DNA of 64,000 bases from Trichococcus palustris (GTDB lineage: Bacteria; Bacillota; Bacilli; Lactobacillales; Aerococcaceae): the NCBI RefSeq assembly GCF_900114465.1, contig NZ_FOTD01000009.1, forward strand, positions 1-64,000, in the 5' to 3' direction. The notes under the pieces were generated by a model that saw only the letters and a program-made list of their open reading frames with translations, made no database searches and was not told the origin of the DNA. The position numbers were made by a program, and so were the translations under genes. Positions 9,343 through 18,037 of this stretch are shown piece after piece. The stretch's first letter is position 1; every line of letters starts with the position of its first letter.

Positions 9343-10632
9343 ATGGCAGACAAGATTTACGTGGGATTATTGGGATTAGGAACAATAGGGACAGGCGTGG
9401 CTCGTATCATTGCGGACCACCAAAATAAAATTACCCAAGTAGTCGGTCAAGAGGTTGTAATCAAAACTGTTCTGGATCGCGATATCGAAAAATGTCAAAA
9501 CTTTTTTGGCGATACAGTGAACTGCACTGATAATTTTGATGATATTTTGAATGATGCTGATATTTCGGTTGTCGTGGAGTTGATAGGATATGTGCCGGCA
9601 GCCAAAGAATATATTTCCAAGGCATTATCAGCAGGGAAACATGTCGTTTCGGCCAACAAAGACTTGGTTGCGTTGCATGGCAAGGAACTGATGGGCTTAG
9701 CGAAAGAGAACAAATGCGATTTCCTGTATGAAGCGGCTGTTGCCGGCGGGGTGCCGATTCTTCGTGCCATCACGGAAAGTTTTGCTTCCGACAATATCAA
9801 AAAAGTGATGGGGATCGTGAACGGTACGACCAATTTCATGATGACCAAAATGGATAAAGAGGGTTATTCCTACGATGAAGCATTGGCTTTGGCTCAGAAA
9901 TTGGGCTTTGCGGAAAAAAATCCGACCAGTGATGTGGACGGTTTGGATGCGGCAAGAAAGATGGTCATTTTGGCGCGTCTGGCGTTCGGCACGAACGACA
10001 TCACGCTTGATGATGTAACGATTGCCGGCATCCGCGATGTGTCCATCGAGGACATCAAATTGGCTAACCGCCTGGGTTACAAGATTAAATTGATCGGTAC
10101 TGCTGAAAAAATCGGCGATAGCGTGAATGTGGAAGTCGGGCCTGTTTTTGTTCCCGAAGCGCATCCATTGGCCAGCGTCAACAATGAAATGAATGCTGTA
10201 TATGTTGTAGGGGAAGCTCTTGGCGAAACCATGTTCTACGGTGCGGGAGCGGGTGAATTACCGACCGCAACGGCTGTCGTCAGCGATGTCATGAATATCG
10301 CGAAAAACATTCTTCTGGGCATCACTGGAAAGAACTTCAACGACTATGAAGTGGAAACGCTTATTGCGACGCCTGAACAAGTCATCAACCCGGAATTCAT
10401 GCGTCTGGAAGTGACGGACCGTGCAGGGCAATTCTTGGAACTTGCGAAAATTTTTGCGCAAGCTGAAGTGAGCTTCGACAAGATCATCCAAGATCCCTTG
10501 GATAACGGCAAAGCCATCATCGTCATCGTTACGCACCCTATGTCGAAAGCGCAGGAAATAGAAATCCTCCAAGCCATGGAAGACAACGAAGATATGAAGC
10601 TGAAGGTGCATTTCAAGGTGTTGGAAGGCTGA
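9343..10632 (+). CDS. hom: Homoserine dehydrogenase
   Basis: NAD(P)-dependent reduction of aspartate semialdehyde to homoserine, the branch to threonine and methionine. The start at 9343 is preferred to the ATG at 9340 because GAGGTG is then 5 nt away. The N-terminal nucleotide-binding motif is GLLGLGTIGTG. The SANKDLVALHG segment holds the catalytic-site lysine, and GIVNGTTNFMM is the family signature. A C-terminal ACT domain (about 350-429, starting VTDRAGQFLELAKI) is present, which normally gives threonine feedback inhibition. The homoserine kinase gene follows; no threonine synthase gene is in the window. Confidence 0.96.
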   Translation: MADKIYVGLLGLGTIGTGVARIIADHQNKITQVVGQEVVIKTVLDRDIEKCQNFFGDTVNCTDNFDDILNDADISVVVELIGYVPAAKEYISKALSAGKHVVSANKDLVALHGKELMGLAKENKCDFLYEAAVAGGVPILRAITESFASDNIKKVMGIVNGTTNFMMTKMDKEGYSYDEALALAQKLGFAEKNPTSDVDGLDAARKMVILARLAFGTNDITLDDVTIAGIRDVSIEDIKLANRLGYKIKLIGTAEKIGDSVNVEVGPVFVPEAHPLASVNNEMNAVYVVGEALGETMFYGAGAGELPTATAVVSDVMNIAKNILLGITGKNFNDYEVETLIATPEQVINPEFMRLEVTDRAGQFLELAKIFAQAEVSFDKIIQDPLDNGKAIIVIVTHPMSKAQEIEILQAMEDNEDMKLKVHFKVLEG

Positions 10633-10710
10633 ACAATGTCATTCGAACAGCAACAAACGCTAAGTGAAAAATAGGTTATTATTGTTCTTTTGGAAAGGAT
10701 TGATTAAGGG

Positions 10711-11580
10711 ATGTTTGATATCCGTGTACCGGCTACTTCTGCCAATTTAGGACCAGGATTTGATTCGCTTGGCTTGGCTGTATCGTTGTATTTAACGCTG
10801 ACAGTGAAGGAAGAAGCCGAAGAGTGGGAGATTCTCCATGATTTGGGTGAAGAGATTCCCACTGATAAAACAAATTTGATTATTGAGACAGCACTGTCGT
10901 TGGCTCCAGACATGAAGCCGCGTAAAATAACGATGGTGAGTGAGGTTCCCGCTGCCAGAGGCTTGGGGAGCAGTTCGGCGGCTATCGTCGCAGGGATTGA
11001 GTTGGCGAATCAATGCGCTGATCTGCAATTGACCGTCGATGAAAAAATCCAGATTGCGACACGCATCGAAGGGCATCCCGATAACGTTACGCCAGCCATT
11101 ACCGGCGATTTCACGGTGGGGACGGTACTGGATTCCAAAGTCTATTGGATGAAGGCAAGCTTCCCGGAAACGGCCCTTGTGGTAACCATTCCCGATAAGG
11201 AGTTGCTGACGAAAGAAAGCAGATCTGTATTGCCGGAATCCCTTCCGTTCAAGGAAGCCGTCAAAGGCAGTGCCATTGCGAATATGCTTGTGGCAGCGGT
11301 GTTGTCGGGCAACATCGAACAGGCAGGGATGTTGATGGAACAGGACGTTTTCCATGAACCCTACAGAGGGGCATTGGTTCCCGAATTGGCTTCGGTCCGT
11401 AAGCTGGGCCATGAATGGGGTGCTTACGGTACCTATCTGAGCGGGGCCGGGACGACTATCTTGACCATGATCCATCCGGAGAAAGCGGCGGCTTTCGTCG
11501 CAGCGGCAAAAGCCGGCATCCCGGACAGTGAAGTGAAATTATTGCAGATTGAAAAAAATGGCGTACAAGTGATCAGATAA
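10711..11580 (+). CDS. thrB: Homoserine kinase
   Basis: GHMP-family kinase that makes O-phosphohomoserine for threonine synthesis. 289 residues. The N-terminus PATSANLGPGFDSLGLA and the ATP loop PAARGLGSSSAAI (about 80-92) are the family signatures, and LSGAGTTILTM is the C-terminal GHMP motif. It lies 78 nt after hom and probably shares its transcript. The ATG at 10711 has GGAAAGG 12 nt upstream, a long spacing, so translation may be modest. A terminator follows. Confidence 0.96.
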   Translation: MFDIRVPATSANLGPGFDSLGLAVSLYLTLTVKEEAEEWEILHDLGEEIPTDKTNLIIETALSLAPDMKPRKITMVSEVPAARGLGSSSAAIVAGIELANQCADLQLTVDEKIQIATRIEGHPDNVTPAITGDFTVGTVLDSKVYWMKASFPETALVVTIPDKELLTKESRSVLPESLPFKEAVKGSAIANMLVAAVLSGNIEQAGMLMEQDVFHEPYRGALVPELASVRKLGHEWGAYGTYLSGAGTTILTMIHPEKAAAFVAAAKAGIPDSEVKLLQIEKNGVQVIR

Positions 11581-11587
11581 CTGAGGA

Positions 11588-11624
11588 GAAGAGCGAGGGA
11601 GAAATCCCTTGCTCTCTTTTTTTG
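11588..11624 (+). terminator. hom-thrB terminator
   Basis: AGAGCGAGGGA, GAAA loop, TCCCTTGCTCT, then a T run. Confidence 0.92.
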
Positions 11625-11643
11625 CCAGTTGCTTCTGTGGTCG

Positions 11644-11697
11644 CCTTCTCCCGTAAAACATCGCGCTCTATTGAAACGCGCTCTGTTTTACAGAAGG
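11644..11697. repeat. Imperfect palindrome H1
   Basis: Arms pair in three blocks: CCTTCT with AGAAGG, GTAAAAC with GTTTTAC, and GCGC in the centre, separated by short internal loops. The left arm belongs to a 26-bp sequence that recurs exactly at 11766-11791. Confidence 0.75.
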
Positions 11698-11710
11698 TTG
11701 CGCTTAAGCC

Positions 11711-11752
11711 GACAAGAGCACATGGCCAAGAGCAGGCCATTTAGCTCTTGTC
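11711..11752. repeat. Palindrome H2
   Basis: GACAAGAGC pairs with GCTCTTGTC and, inside it, ATGGCC pairs with GGCCAT around a 7-nt loop. There is no T tract directly after, so it is not an obvious terminator. Confidence 0.8.
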
Positions 11753-11790
11753 TTCTTAATGCTCACCTTCTCCCGTAAAACATCGCGCTC

Positions 11791-11818
11791 TTGTATTTTT
11801 TTGTTTATGCTTTATAAT
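11791..11818 (+). promoter_or_regulatory. Candidate promoter upstream of yqeG
   Basis: TTGTAT (11791-11796), 16-nt spacer, TATAAT (11813-11818). A second TATAAT lies at 11835-11840 without a good -35. Either would give a leader of about 180-200 nt before yqeG, which includes hairpin H3. Confidence 0.55.
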
Positions 11819-11931
11819 GTTACTGGAATAGGGTTATAATATACAATTAGATAGTAGTGAGGCTGGGTCAAAACTTTTTGTGTGGTACAATATGCTTTTT
11901 GGTGGTGTGTCATGCAGTCTTTTAGGTTTTG

Positions 11932-11968
11932 GAGCGGGACTTTGGGTTTCTGTGCCCGAAGTTTGCTC
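11932..11968. repeat. Hairpin H3 in the presumed yqeG leader
   Basis: GAGC with GCTC outside and ACTTTGGG with CCCGAAGT inside (one G-T pair). It lies within the probable untranslated leader of the yqeG operon. Confidence 0.6.
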
Positions 11969-12025
11969 GAAAAGTGACGATGTTACTTTTACCCATCCTC
12001 TTATTTTTTATGACGAGGAGACGTT

Positions 12026-12553
12026 ATGTTAGATAAATTTAAACCTACATGGATGGTGGAGACCATCTATCACATCACTCCGGAACAACTCGCCAAACAC
12101 AACGTCAAGGCCGTATTGACGGATCTGGACAATACCTTGATTGCCTGGAATAATCCGCAAGGGACAAAGGAATTGATCGATTGGATCGCATTGATGGAGA
12201 AAAATGGCATACCGGTTGTGATCATTTCCAATAATAGCGGAGATCGGATCCAAAAAATTGCCGACAATCTTCATCTGCCGTATGTTCCAAGGTCCATGAA
12301 ACCTTCTCGCCGTGGATTTGTGAGAGCTTCCAAGGAACTGCAAATCCCTTTGGAACAGTGTGTTATGGTAGGGGATCAGTTGATAACGGATATATTTGGC
12401 GCAAATCGCACGGGTGTGCGCAACGTATGGGTGTTGCCTATTATAAATTCTGATGCTTGGAATACACGCATCAACCGGTTTTTTGAAAGAAAGTTATTGA
12501 AACGATTGTTGAAAAATGATCCAGGAATGATATGGAGGAAATCACTTGACTAA
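12026..12553 (+). CDS. yqeG: YqeG family HAD IIIA-type phosphatase
   Basis: 175-residue HAD-superfamily protein. The nucleophile motif LTDLDNTLIAW lies near residues 31-41, followed by VVIISNNSGDR (motif II) and VMVGDQLITDIFGANRTG (motif IV). The family is fixed in front of the GTPase yqeH in Firmicutes; its substrate is not established. A clear GAGGAG ribosome site precedes the ATG. It overlaps yqeH by 8 nt, which suggests translational coupling. Confidence 0.93.
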   Translation: MLDKFKPTWMVETIYHITPEQLAKHNVKAVLTDLDNTLIAWNNPQGTKELIDWIALMEKNGIPVVIISNNSGDRIQKIADNLHLPYVPRSMKPSRRGFVRASKELQIPLEQCVMVGDQLITDIFGANRTGVRNVWVLPIINSDAWNTRINRFFERKLLKRLLKNDPGMIWRKSLD

Positions 12554-13673
12554 AGAAGAATTTACAGAAGATGTTTATTGCATAGGCTGTGGAGCGGAAA
12601 TTCAGACGGAAGACCCTGATGAACGTGGCTATACGCCAGTTGCCGCCCTGCAAAAAGGGATGGAATCAGGGCAATTGCTATGCCAACGTTGTTTCCGTTT
12701 GCGTCACTACAATCAAATGGAAAAGGTATCCGTAACGGATGATGAGTTTTTGGCGATGCTGAACACCATTTCCTCAGAGGATGCTTTGGTTGTGAACGTC
12801 ATTGATTTATTTGATGTTTACGGAAGTTTAATACCGGGACTGCACCGTTTTGCAGGGAACAATCCGGTGCTGGTTGTCGGGAATAAGGTGGATGTTTTGC
12901 CGAAATCAGTGAAAATGTCCCGCGTCAGACAATGGTTGACAGAACAAGTCCAAGCGGTCGGCTTGCGTCCGGTTGACGTTGTTTTGGTCAGCGGAAAGAA
13001 AGCGACATCGATCGATCAACTATTGGAAACAATCGAAAAATACCGCAAGGGCAGAGACGTTTATGTAGTGGGGGTGACGAATGTCGGGAAATCCACCGTC
13101 ATGAACCAAATCATAAAAGCTGCCACCGGCAATAATGAAGATGTCATCACGACGTCCCAATTCCCGGGCACCACTCTGGATCAGATTCGCATACCGTTGG
13201 ACGATGGCCATTTCATCATCGATACTCCAGGTATCATCCACCATCATCAAATGGCGCATGTTCTCAGCGAAAAGGAATTGCGTCTAGTAGCTCCACAATC
13301 AGAAATCAAACCGATTACGTATCAATTGAATCCGGAACAAACTCTGTTCTTGGGCGGCGCTTCACGATTTGACTTCATCAGCGGCGAAAAATCATCCTTC
13401 ACCTGTTATTTTGCAAATGACATGAAGATCCACCGCACAAAACTGGAAAAAGCTGACGAATTTTACAAAAAACATTTAGGCGGCCTACTACAACCACCTT
13501 CAGCTGAAGATGTGGAAAATTTCCCTCCTTTGGTCAGACACGAATTCAACGTCAAAGTCCCTATGGATATCGTCTTTTCAGGTCTGGGCTGGATCACGGT
13601 CCGTAAGCCGGGGAAAGTCGCTGCATGGGTACCAAAAGGCGTAGACGCAGTGATGCGCAAACCAATCATTTAA
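12546..13673 (+). CDS. yqeH: Ribosome biogenesis GTPase YqeH
   Basis: Circularly permuted GTPase needed for assembly of the small ribosomal subunit. 375 residues. The N-terminal zinc finger has CIGCGAE and CQRCF. The G motifs come in permuted order: G4 (GNKVDVL, about 115-121) before G1 (GVTNVGKSTV, about 176-185) and G3 (DTPGI). It starts at a TTG with GGAGG 8 nt upstream, inside the end of yqeG. It is part of the yqeG-to-yqeM cluster; the aroE gene found in this cluster in Bacillus is absent. Confidence 0.96.
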   Translation: MTKEEFTEDVYCIGCGAEIQTEDPDERGYTPVAALQKGMESGQLLCQRCFRLRHYNQMEKVSVTDDEFLAMLNTISSEDALVVNVIDLFDVYGSLIPGLHRFAGNNPVLVVGNKVDVLPKSVKMSRVRQWLTEQVQAVGLRPVDVVLVSGKKATSIDQLLETIEKYRKGRDVYVVGVTNVGKSTVMNQIIKAATGNNEDVITTSQFPGTTLDQIRIPLDDGHFIIDTPGIIHHHQMAHVLSEKELRLVAPQSEIKPITYQLNPEQTLFLGGASRFDFISGEKSSFTCYFANDMKIHRTKLEKADEFYKKHLGGLLQPPSAEDVENFPPLVRHEFNVKVPMDIVFSGLGWITVRKPGKVAAWVPKGVDAVMRKPII

Positions 13674-13695
13674 TAATAGAAGACAGAGGTGCGAA

Positions 13696-14007
13696 ATGGA
13701 ATTAAGAGGAAAACAAAAACAATATTTGAAAAAAGAAGCACATCATATGAACCCGCTTTTCCAAGTAGGAAAAGGCGGCTTGAACGATGAAATGATTTAC
13801 CAAATCGGGGAAGCGTTGGAAAGAAGAGAGTTGCTGAAAATCGCTCTTTTACAAAACACGGATGCGGAGACGGAAGACGTCGCAGCAGTCATCGAAGAAA
13901 AATTAAAAGCGACAGTCGTCCAAAAAATCGGGCGTACCCTCGTCTTGTTCCGCCCTTCTTCTAAAGAAAAAAATCAACGTTATTCCGTTACTGTCAACAA
14001 AATCTAA
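13696..14007 (+). CDS. yhbY: YhbY family RNA-binding protein (CRM domain)
   Basis: 103 residues forming one CRM domain: RGKQKQYLKKEAHHMNPLFQVGKGGL at the N-terminus contains the typical G-x-x-G-like RNA loop. The family binds pre-ribosomal RNA. The yqeI/yhbY position between yqeH and nadD is conserved in Firmicutes. It lies 22 nt after yqeH with a GAGGTG ribosome site. Confidence 0.93.
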   Translation: MELRGKQKQYLKKEAHHMNPLFQVGKGGLNDEMIYQIGEALERRELLKIALLQNTDAETEDVAAVIEEKLKATVVQKIGRTLVLFRPSSKEKNQRYSVTVNKI

Positions 14008-14046
14008 GGCTGACAACATCTGACTATTCAATTGAGGTGAGAAAAA

Positions 14047-14706
14047 TTGATCGCAACTTTAAATTTGATAGCACAAACAGACTACCTGGTCATAGAGGAA
14101 ACCGAGACTCAAATTGAATTCACTAATCGGAAACGCATAGGCATCATCGGGGGGACATTCAACCCCCCTCATTTGGGCCATCTCATCCTGGCGCAGCAAG
14201 TAGGAGAACAGCTTGGGTTGGATAAGGTCTACTTTATGCCGGATGCTGAACCGCCGCATGTGGATGAGAAGGCATCTATCCCCGCCAAACACAGGGAAAT
14301 GATGGTGAGGCAATCCATCATGGGGAATCCGTTGTTTGATATCGAAACGATAGAACTTGAACGGGGCGGGAAAAGCTTTACGATCGATACGATGAAGCTG
14401 TTGGTTGCGATGCATCCTGATACGGATTACTATTTCATCATCGGCGGCGACATGGTCGCATATTTGCCGAAGTGGGAACGGATCGACGAATTGGTGCAAC
14501 TGGTGCAATTTGTTGGCGTCGCCAGACACGGCTATGCGAAAGAAAGCCTGTATCCGATCATCTGGGTGGATGCGCCTTTGGTTGACATCAGTTCCACGGA
14601 AATACGCAAAATGATCAAAACGGGCCGTTCCATCCAATACTTGGTTCCAGATGATGTGAAGGAGTATATTTCGAAAGAAGGCTTATATTTAGATGAAGAC
14701 GAGTGA
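14047..14706 (+). CDS. nadD: Nicotinate-nucleotide adenylyltransferase
   Basis: Joins nicotinate mononucleotide and ATP to give deamido-NAD. 219 residues. The nucleotidyltransferase motif GGTFNPPHLGH lies near residues 36-46 and ISSTEIR near 178-184. The TTG start at 14047 has GAGGTGAG about 6 nt upstream and adds some 28 residues before the catalytic domain. Such extensions occur in enterococcal-type NadD proteins. It overlaps yqeK by 14 nt. Confidence 0.95.
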   Translation: MIATLNLIAQTDYLVIEETETQIEFTNRKRIGIIGGTFNPPHLGHLILAQQVGEQLGLDKVYFMPDAEPPHVDEKASIPAKHREMMVRQSIMGNPLFDIETIELERGGKSFTIDTMKLLVAMHPDTDYYFIIGGDMVAYLPKWERIDELVQLVQFVGVARHGYAKESLYPIIWVDAPLVDISSTEIRKMIKTGRSIQYLVPDDVKEYISKEGLYLDEDE

Positions 14707-15304
14707 GTTGGCCTATACCGGTACCTACACAGCCTGGAGCCGGGAGGGCATCGTTTCGGAAGTGAAGCAACAGATGAAGACGTCCCGTTTCGAACATGTC
14801 CTGCGGGTGGAACAATGTGCCGTCCGCTTGGCGGAAAAGTACGGAGCATCCGCAGAAGCGTGCAGTCTGGCGGCCTTGCTGCATGATTACGCCAAAGAAC
14901 ACGATGTAGAAGAAATGAAAGGAATCATCCTGCGTGAAGGGATGGATCCGGAATTGGTTCATTTCGGAAGCGAAATCATGCATGGGCCGGTAGGCGCCTA
15001 TTATGCGGAAAAGAAATTTGGGATAACGGATGAAGAGATTTTAAACGCAATCCGCCAGCATACCATCGGCGGAATCGAGATGTCCTTGATCGGCAAAATT
15101 ATTTTTGTGGCGGATTACATTGAAGCCGGGCGAACCTTCAAGGGCGTGGAAGAAGCCAGAGAATTGGCTGGGAAAAATTTAGATGAGGCAGCATATTATA
15201 AAATAGAAAAAACAATCATCCATCTGGTGAAAAAAGAGGTGCCGATCTATCCGGGCACAATCTACGTTTACAACAGCTGGATCCAAAGAAAAGCGGGGAA
15301 ATAA
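14693..15304 (+). CDS. yqeK: HD-domain hydrolase YqeK (probable Ap4A hydrolase)
   Basis: 203 residues. The metal-binding HD motifs are FEHVLRVEQCA (first His), ALLHDYAKEH (His-Asp), SEIMHGPVGAYYA and IRQHTIGG. The family includes enzymes that split diadenosine tetraphosphate symmetrically. The ATG overlaps the nadD end by 14 nt; rsfS follows after one base, so the three are translated together. Confidence 0.92.
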   Translation: MKTSELAYTGTYTAWSREGIVSEVKQQMKTSRFEHVLRVEQCAVRLAEKYGASAEACSLAALLHDYAKEHDVEEMKGIILREGMDPELVHFGSEIMHGPVGAYYAEKKFGITDEEILNAIRQHTIGGIEMSLIGKIIFVADYIEAGRTFKGVEEARELAGKNLDEAAYYKIEKTIIHLVKKEVPIYPGTIYVYNSWIQRKAGK

Positions 15305-15305
15305 A

Positions 15306-15671
15306 ATGAAATTAACAAGTGAAGAATTATTGGAAATCGTAGTAAAAGCAGCAGACGACAAATTGGCCCAGGATATCTTGGCCTTGGATGTACATGGTTT
15401 GACTTCATTGGCTGACTATTTTGTTGTGATGAACGGTCGTAATGAAAAACAAGTTGCAGCTATCGTGGAATCAATCGTACAGAACGTCGCCAAAAACCAA
15501 GGCGACGTCAAAAATGTAGAAGGAAAAGATTCCGGCAGATGGACTCTGATCGATTTGAATGACATCATCGTGCATGTCTTCAATTATGAAGAACGCGGCT
15601 ATTACAACATCGAAAAACTATGGAGCGACGCACCGTTAGTTGACATCTCCGGTATGGTAAAAGAACAATGA
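15306..15671 (+). CDS. rsfS: Ribosomal silencing factor RsfS
   Basis: 121 residues of the Iojap family. It binds L14 and blocks subunit joining when nutrients are short. The characteristic stretch GKDSGRWTLIDLNDIIVHVF lies near 76-95. It starts one base after yqeK; its stop overlaps the methyltransferase start (ATGA). Confidence 0.95.
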   Translation: MKLTSEELLEIVVKAADDKLAQDILALDVHGLTSLADYFVVMNGRNEKQVAAIVESIVQNVAKNQGDVKNVEGKDSGRWTLIDLNDIIVHVFNYEERGYYNIEKLWSDAPLVDISGMVKEQ

Positions 15672-16408
15672 GTTTTCAAATCTTCGCTCATTACTATGAC
15701 GAAATAATGGACCAGTCTGTCTACGACAGCTGGCTTCGTTATGTAGAAAAGTATACAAATGGGGAAAAAGGATTGAATCTGATGGATCTTGCATGCGGCA
15801 CAGGCAAGATAGCCGTTCAATTGGCTAAAAAGGGCCACCACGTGACCGGCATCGATTTATCAGATGAGATGTTAGCTGTTGCGTACAATCGCATGTTGGA
15901 GGAAAAGACAACCCTTACATTAGCGGTAGGCGATATGCGCGCATTGGAACCTATGGGCGATTATGACGTCATCACTTGTTTTTCCGATTCGCTCTGTTAT
16001 CTGGCGAACGAGGAAGAAGTGCTGTCGGCATTTAAAGGCGTGAGTGAAAACTTGTCCGATACTGGCGTTTTCCTTTTCGATGTCCATTCTCTTTATCAAG
16101 TGAACGAAGTCTTTCCTGGCTACCAATATATTTACCAGGATGAAAAAGGCGCGTTTCTGTGGGAAAGTTTCGAAGGAGAGTCCGAGAACAGCGTCGAACA
16201 TGATTTGACGTTTTTTGTGGCGACCGAAGCAAATCCGGAATTGTTTGAACGCTATGCCGAATATCATCGGGAAAGAACGTATCCTTTGGCTGTCTACAGA
16301 AGATTGCTGCAGGAGGCGGGATTCAGTGATGTGACCGTGACGGCGGATTTCGGCGATGCCGAAGTTGCAGAAGACAGCAAACGTTGGTTTTTTGCTTGTA
16401 AAAAATAG
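15668..16408 (+). CDS. yqeM: Class I SAM-dependent methyltransferase YqeM
   Basis: 246 residues. SAM-binding motif I LMDLACGTGKIAVQLAKKG near 38-56, acidic loop VTGIDLSDEM, and motif IV DVITCFSDSLCYL. The position after rsfS is conserved among Firmicutes. Substrate unknown. Last gene before the hairpin element at 16444-16640. Confidence 0.9.
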   Translation: MSFQIFAHYYDEIMDQSVYDSWLRYVEKYTNGEKGLNLMDLACGTGKIAVQLAKKGHHVTGIDLSDEMLAVAYNRMLEEKTTLTLAVGDMRALEPMGDYDVITCFSDSLCYLANEEEVLSAFKGVSENLSDTGVFLFDVHSLYQVNEVFPGYQYIYQDEKGAFLWESFEGESENSVEHDLTFFVATEANPELFERYAEYHRERTYPLAVYRRLLQEAGFSDVTVTADFGDAEVAEDSKRWFFACKK

Positions 16409-16443
16409 GGTTTGTCATTTTTTGACAGCCAGGAAGTATCAAG

Positions 16444-16640
16444 TTTTTTGATATAAAGCGCATCATTGCAGGCGTTTCACAGGTTCCTAACCTGTTTCAC
16501 GCCATCACATGATGTCTAGCGGTCCAAGCCTGCCTCTCGGAAATTAGATAAATCTGCCCCATTGCGCTCTACGATGCTCATTCAGGGTCAGATTTCCTAA
16601 ATTTCTGTCGAGGCAGGGCGGGCTTGGGCCGCTTTTCTTA
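16444..16640. repeat. Structured repeat element, copy A (short form)
   Basis: Fills most of the gap between yqeM and tmcAL. It begins TTTTTTGATAT, then the 5' hairpin in which GCATCAT pairs with ATGATG (16460-16515) around CAGGTT/AACCTG. The clamp arm AGCGGTCCAAGCCTGCCTC (16518-16536) pairs with GAGGCAGGGCGGGCTTGG and GCCGCT (16610-16633). The loop between the arms contains AAATCTG/CAGATTT. TTTCTTA follows the clamp, so it could also terminate transcription. Homologous to 61277-61712 and in part to 37506-37885. Confidence 0.8.
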
Positions 16641-16679
16641 TTTAATATTTGGATGCAACGGGTGAGGGGGTCCTCTTTG

Positions 16680-17909
16680 ATGAAAGCGTGCGGTGTAATT
16701 GCGGAGTATAATCCATTTCATAATGGCCATCGTTACCAATTGGCGGAAGCCAAAAAAATGACGAACAGCGATGTGATGGTTGTTGCAATGAGCGGTAATT
16801 TCGTGCAAAGAGGGGCTCCCTCTTTGTTGGATAAATGGGCGCGCGCCGAAATTGCTTTACACAACGGCGCGGATGTTGTTGTGGAGATGCCGATACTAGG
16901 GAGTGTACAAGCAGCAGATTTATTTGCCAAAACAGGCGTCAAACTATTGCAGGCTTTGCAATGCGATGCTTTCGCATTTGGTGCTGAGGAAGGAATAGCA
17001 GCGGATTTCATTGAACGGAACCGGATTTTGAAAGAACATGAAGCGGAAATAAATCAGGTCTTTCAATCCTATCGCAATGATGGCAGAACCTATGCGGCGC
17101 AATTGGAGTCGGCAATCGCTGAAGTGTTGCGCAGCAAAGATTCTGCTATTTCATTCTCAACTCCAAATAATCAATTAGGGTTAGCCTATGTCCGCGAAAA
17201 TGAGCAGTATCGCAATCCGATGGAAACGGCGGTCGTTATCCGCAAAGGTGCAAGCCACCACGCTTCGGTTGCTGCCGTGAATGAATATGCCAGCGGTACG
17301 GCCATTCGGGAGTGGGTGCTTGCGAGCGGATCCGCAGATAAATGGGAGCTGCTGAGCAAGTGGGTCCCGGCTGAGTCATTGCGTGCTTTGGAGCAACAAC
17401 CGGCAATCGATTGGGATCAGTACTGGCAAATGCTGCAGTATCAATTAACCGTGCAATCCGTTTCCGAATTGGCTGAAATTTACCAGGTTGAAGAAGGAAT
17501 CGAATATCGGCTGAAAAAAATGGCGGAAGCTGCGCCGGATTTTTTAAGTTTTATGGAACACACAAAAACGAAACGCTGGACATGGGCAAGACTGCAACGG
17601 GTCTGCACCTATATCTTGTTAGGGATAACCAAAGAAGAGGCTGAACAGTTTCAAAAACAGCTTGGTGTCGTCCGGCTGCTGGGTTTCACGGAAAAAGGCA
17701 GAGCCTATCTGCATGCCATCAAAAAAGATGCAGCTTTGCCGATTTTGACGAAGGTCCATCAAAAGGATTTTGGCTTATTGGAAATTGAAGTCAGAAGTGA
17801 TAGAATATACCGATTGGGATCGCTCAGCAAGTTGAAGGAACAGAATTTCTCTCGCTCGCCCATCTATCTTAAGGATCCTGCGTGTTTTATTGAAAGCAGA
17901 AAAGTTTAA
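16680..17909 (+). CDS. tmcAL: tRNA(Met) cytidine acetate ligase
   Basis: YlbM-type nucleotidyltransferase that makes N4-acetylcytidine at the wobble base of elongator tRNA-Met, using acetate and ATP. 409 residues from the ATG at 16680, chosen because GAGGGGG lies 9 nt before it; an in-frame ATG at 16653 lacks a site. The N-terminal CGVIAEYNPFHNGHRYQL holds the HxGH-type motif, and the KWARAEIALHNGADVVVEMP segment is typical. It starts just after repeat copy A. Confidence 0.93.
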   Translation: MKACGVIAEYNPFHNGHRYQLAEAKKMTNSDVMVVAMSGNFVQRGAPSLLDKWARAEIALHNGADVVVEMPILGSVQAADLFAKTGVKLLQALQCDAFAFGAEEGIAADFIERNRILKEHEAEINQVFQSYRNDGRTYAAQLESAIAEVLRSKDSAISFSTPNNQLGLAYVRENEQYRNPMETAVVIRKGASHHASVAAVNEYASGTAIREWVLASGSADKWELLSKWVPAESLRALEQQPAIDWDQYWQMLQYQLTVQSVSELAEIYQVEEGIEYRLKKMAEAAPDFLSFMEHTKTKRWTWARLQRVCTYILLGITKEEAEQFQKQLGVVRLLGFTEKGRAYLHAIKKDAALPILTKVHQKDFGLLEIEVRSDRIYRLGSLSKLKEQNFSRSPIYLKDPACFIESRKV

Positions 17910-17945
17910 AATTTAGTAAATTTAATGCGAAATTGCAATAAGCGT

Positions 17946-17974
17946 TTGACTGACAACACCCAAAGAAATATAAT
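17946..17974 (+). promoter_or_regulatory. Promoter of the D-Asp ligase / racemase operon
   Basis: TTGACT, 17-nt spacer, TATAAT. Predicted leader of about 57 nt. Confidence 0.85.
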
Positions 17975-18037
17975 GGATTAGTTAATAGAAGCCAACTCCG
18001 TTTTTACGCGGTTTAAGGCGCGAAGGAGGATAAATAA

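Larger units (their letters stand above)
11644..11791. repeat. Exact 26-bp direct repeat (11644-11669 and 11766-11791)
   Basis: Both copies begin CCTTCTCCCGTAAAACATCG and match over 26 bases, spaced 122 nt start to start. They bracket hairpins H1 and H2. No coding frame is evident. Confidence 0.85.

Noticed and set aside
11644-11791. Possible CRISPR array
   Set aside because: Only two copies of the 26-mer, 122 nt apart, with palindromes between and no cas genes.
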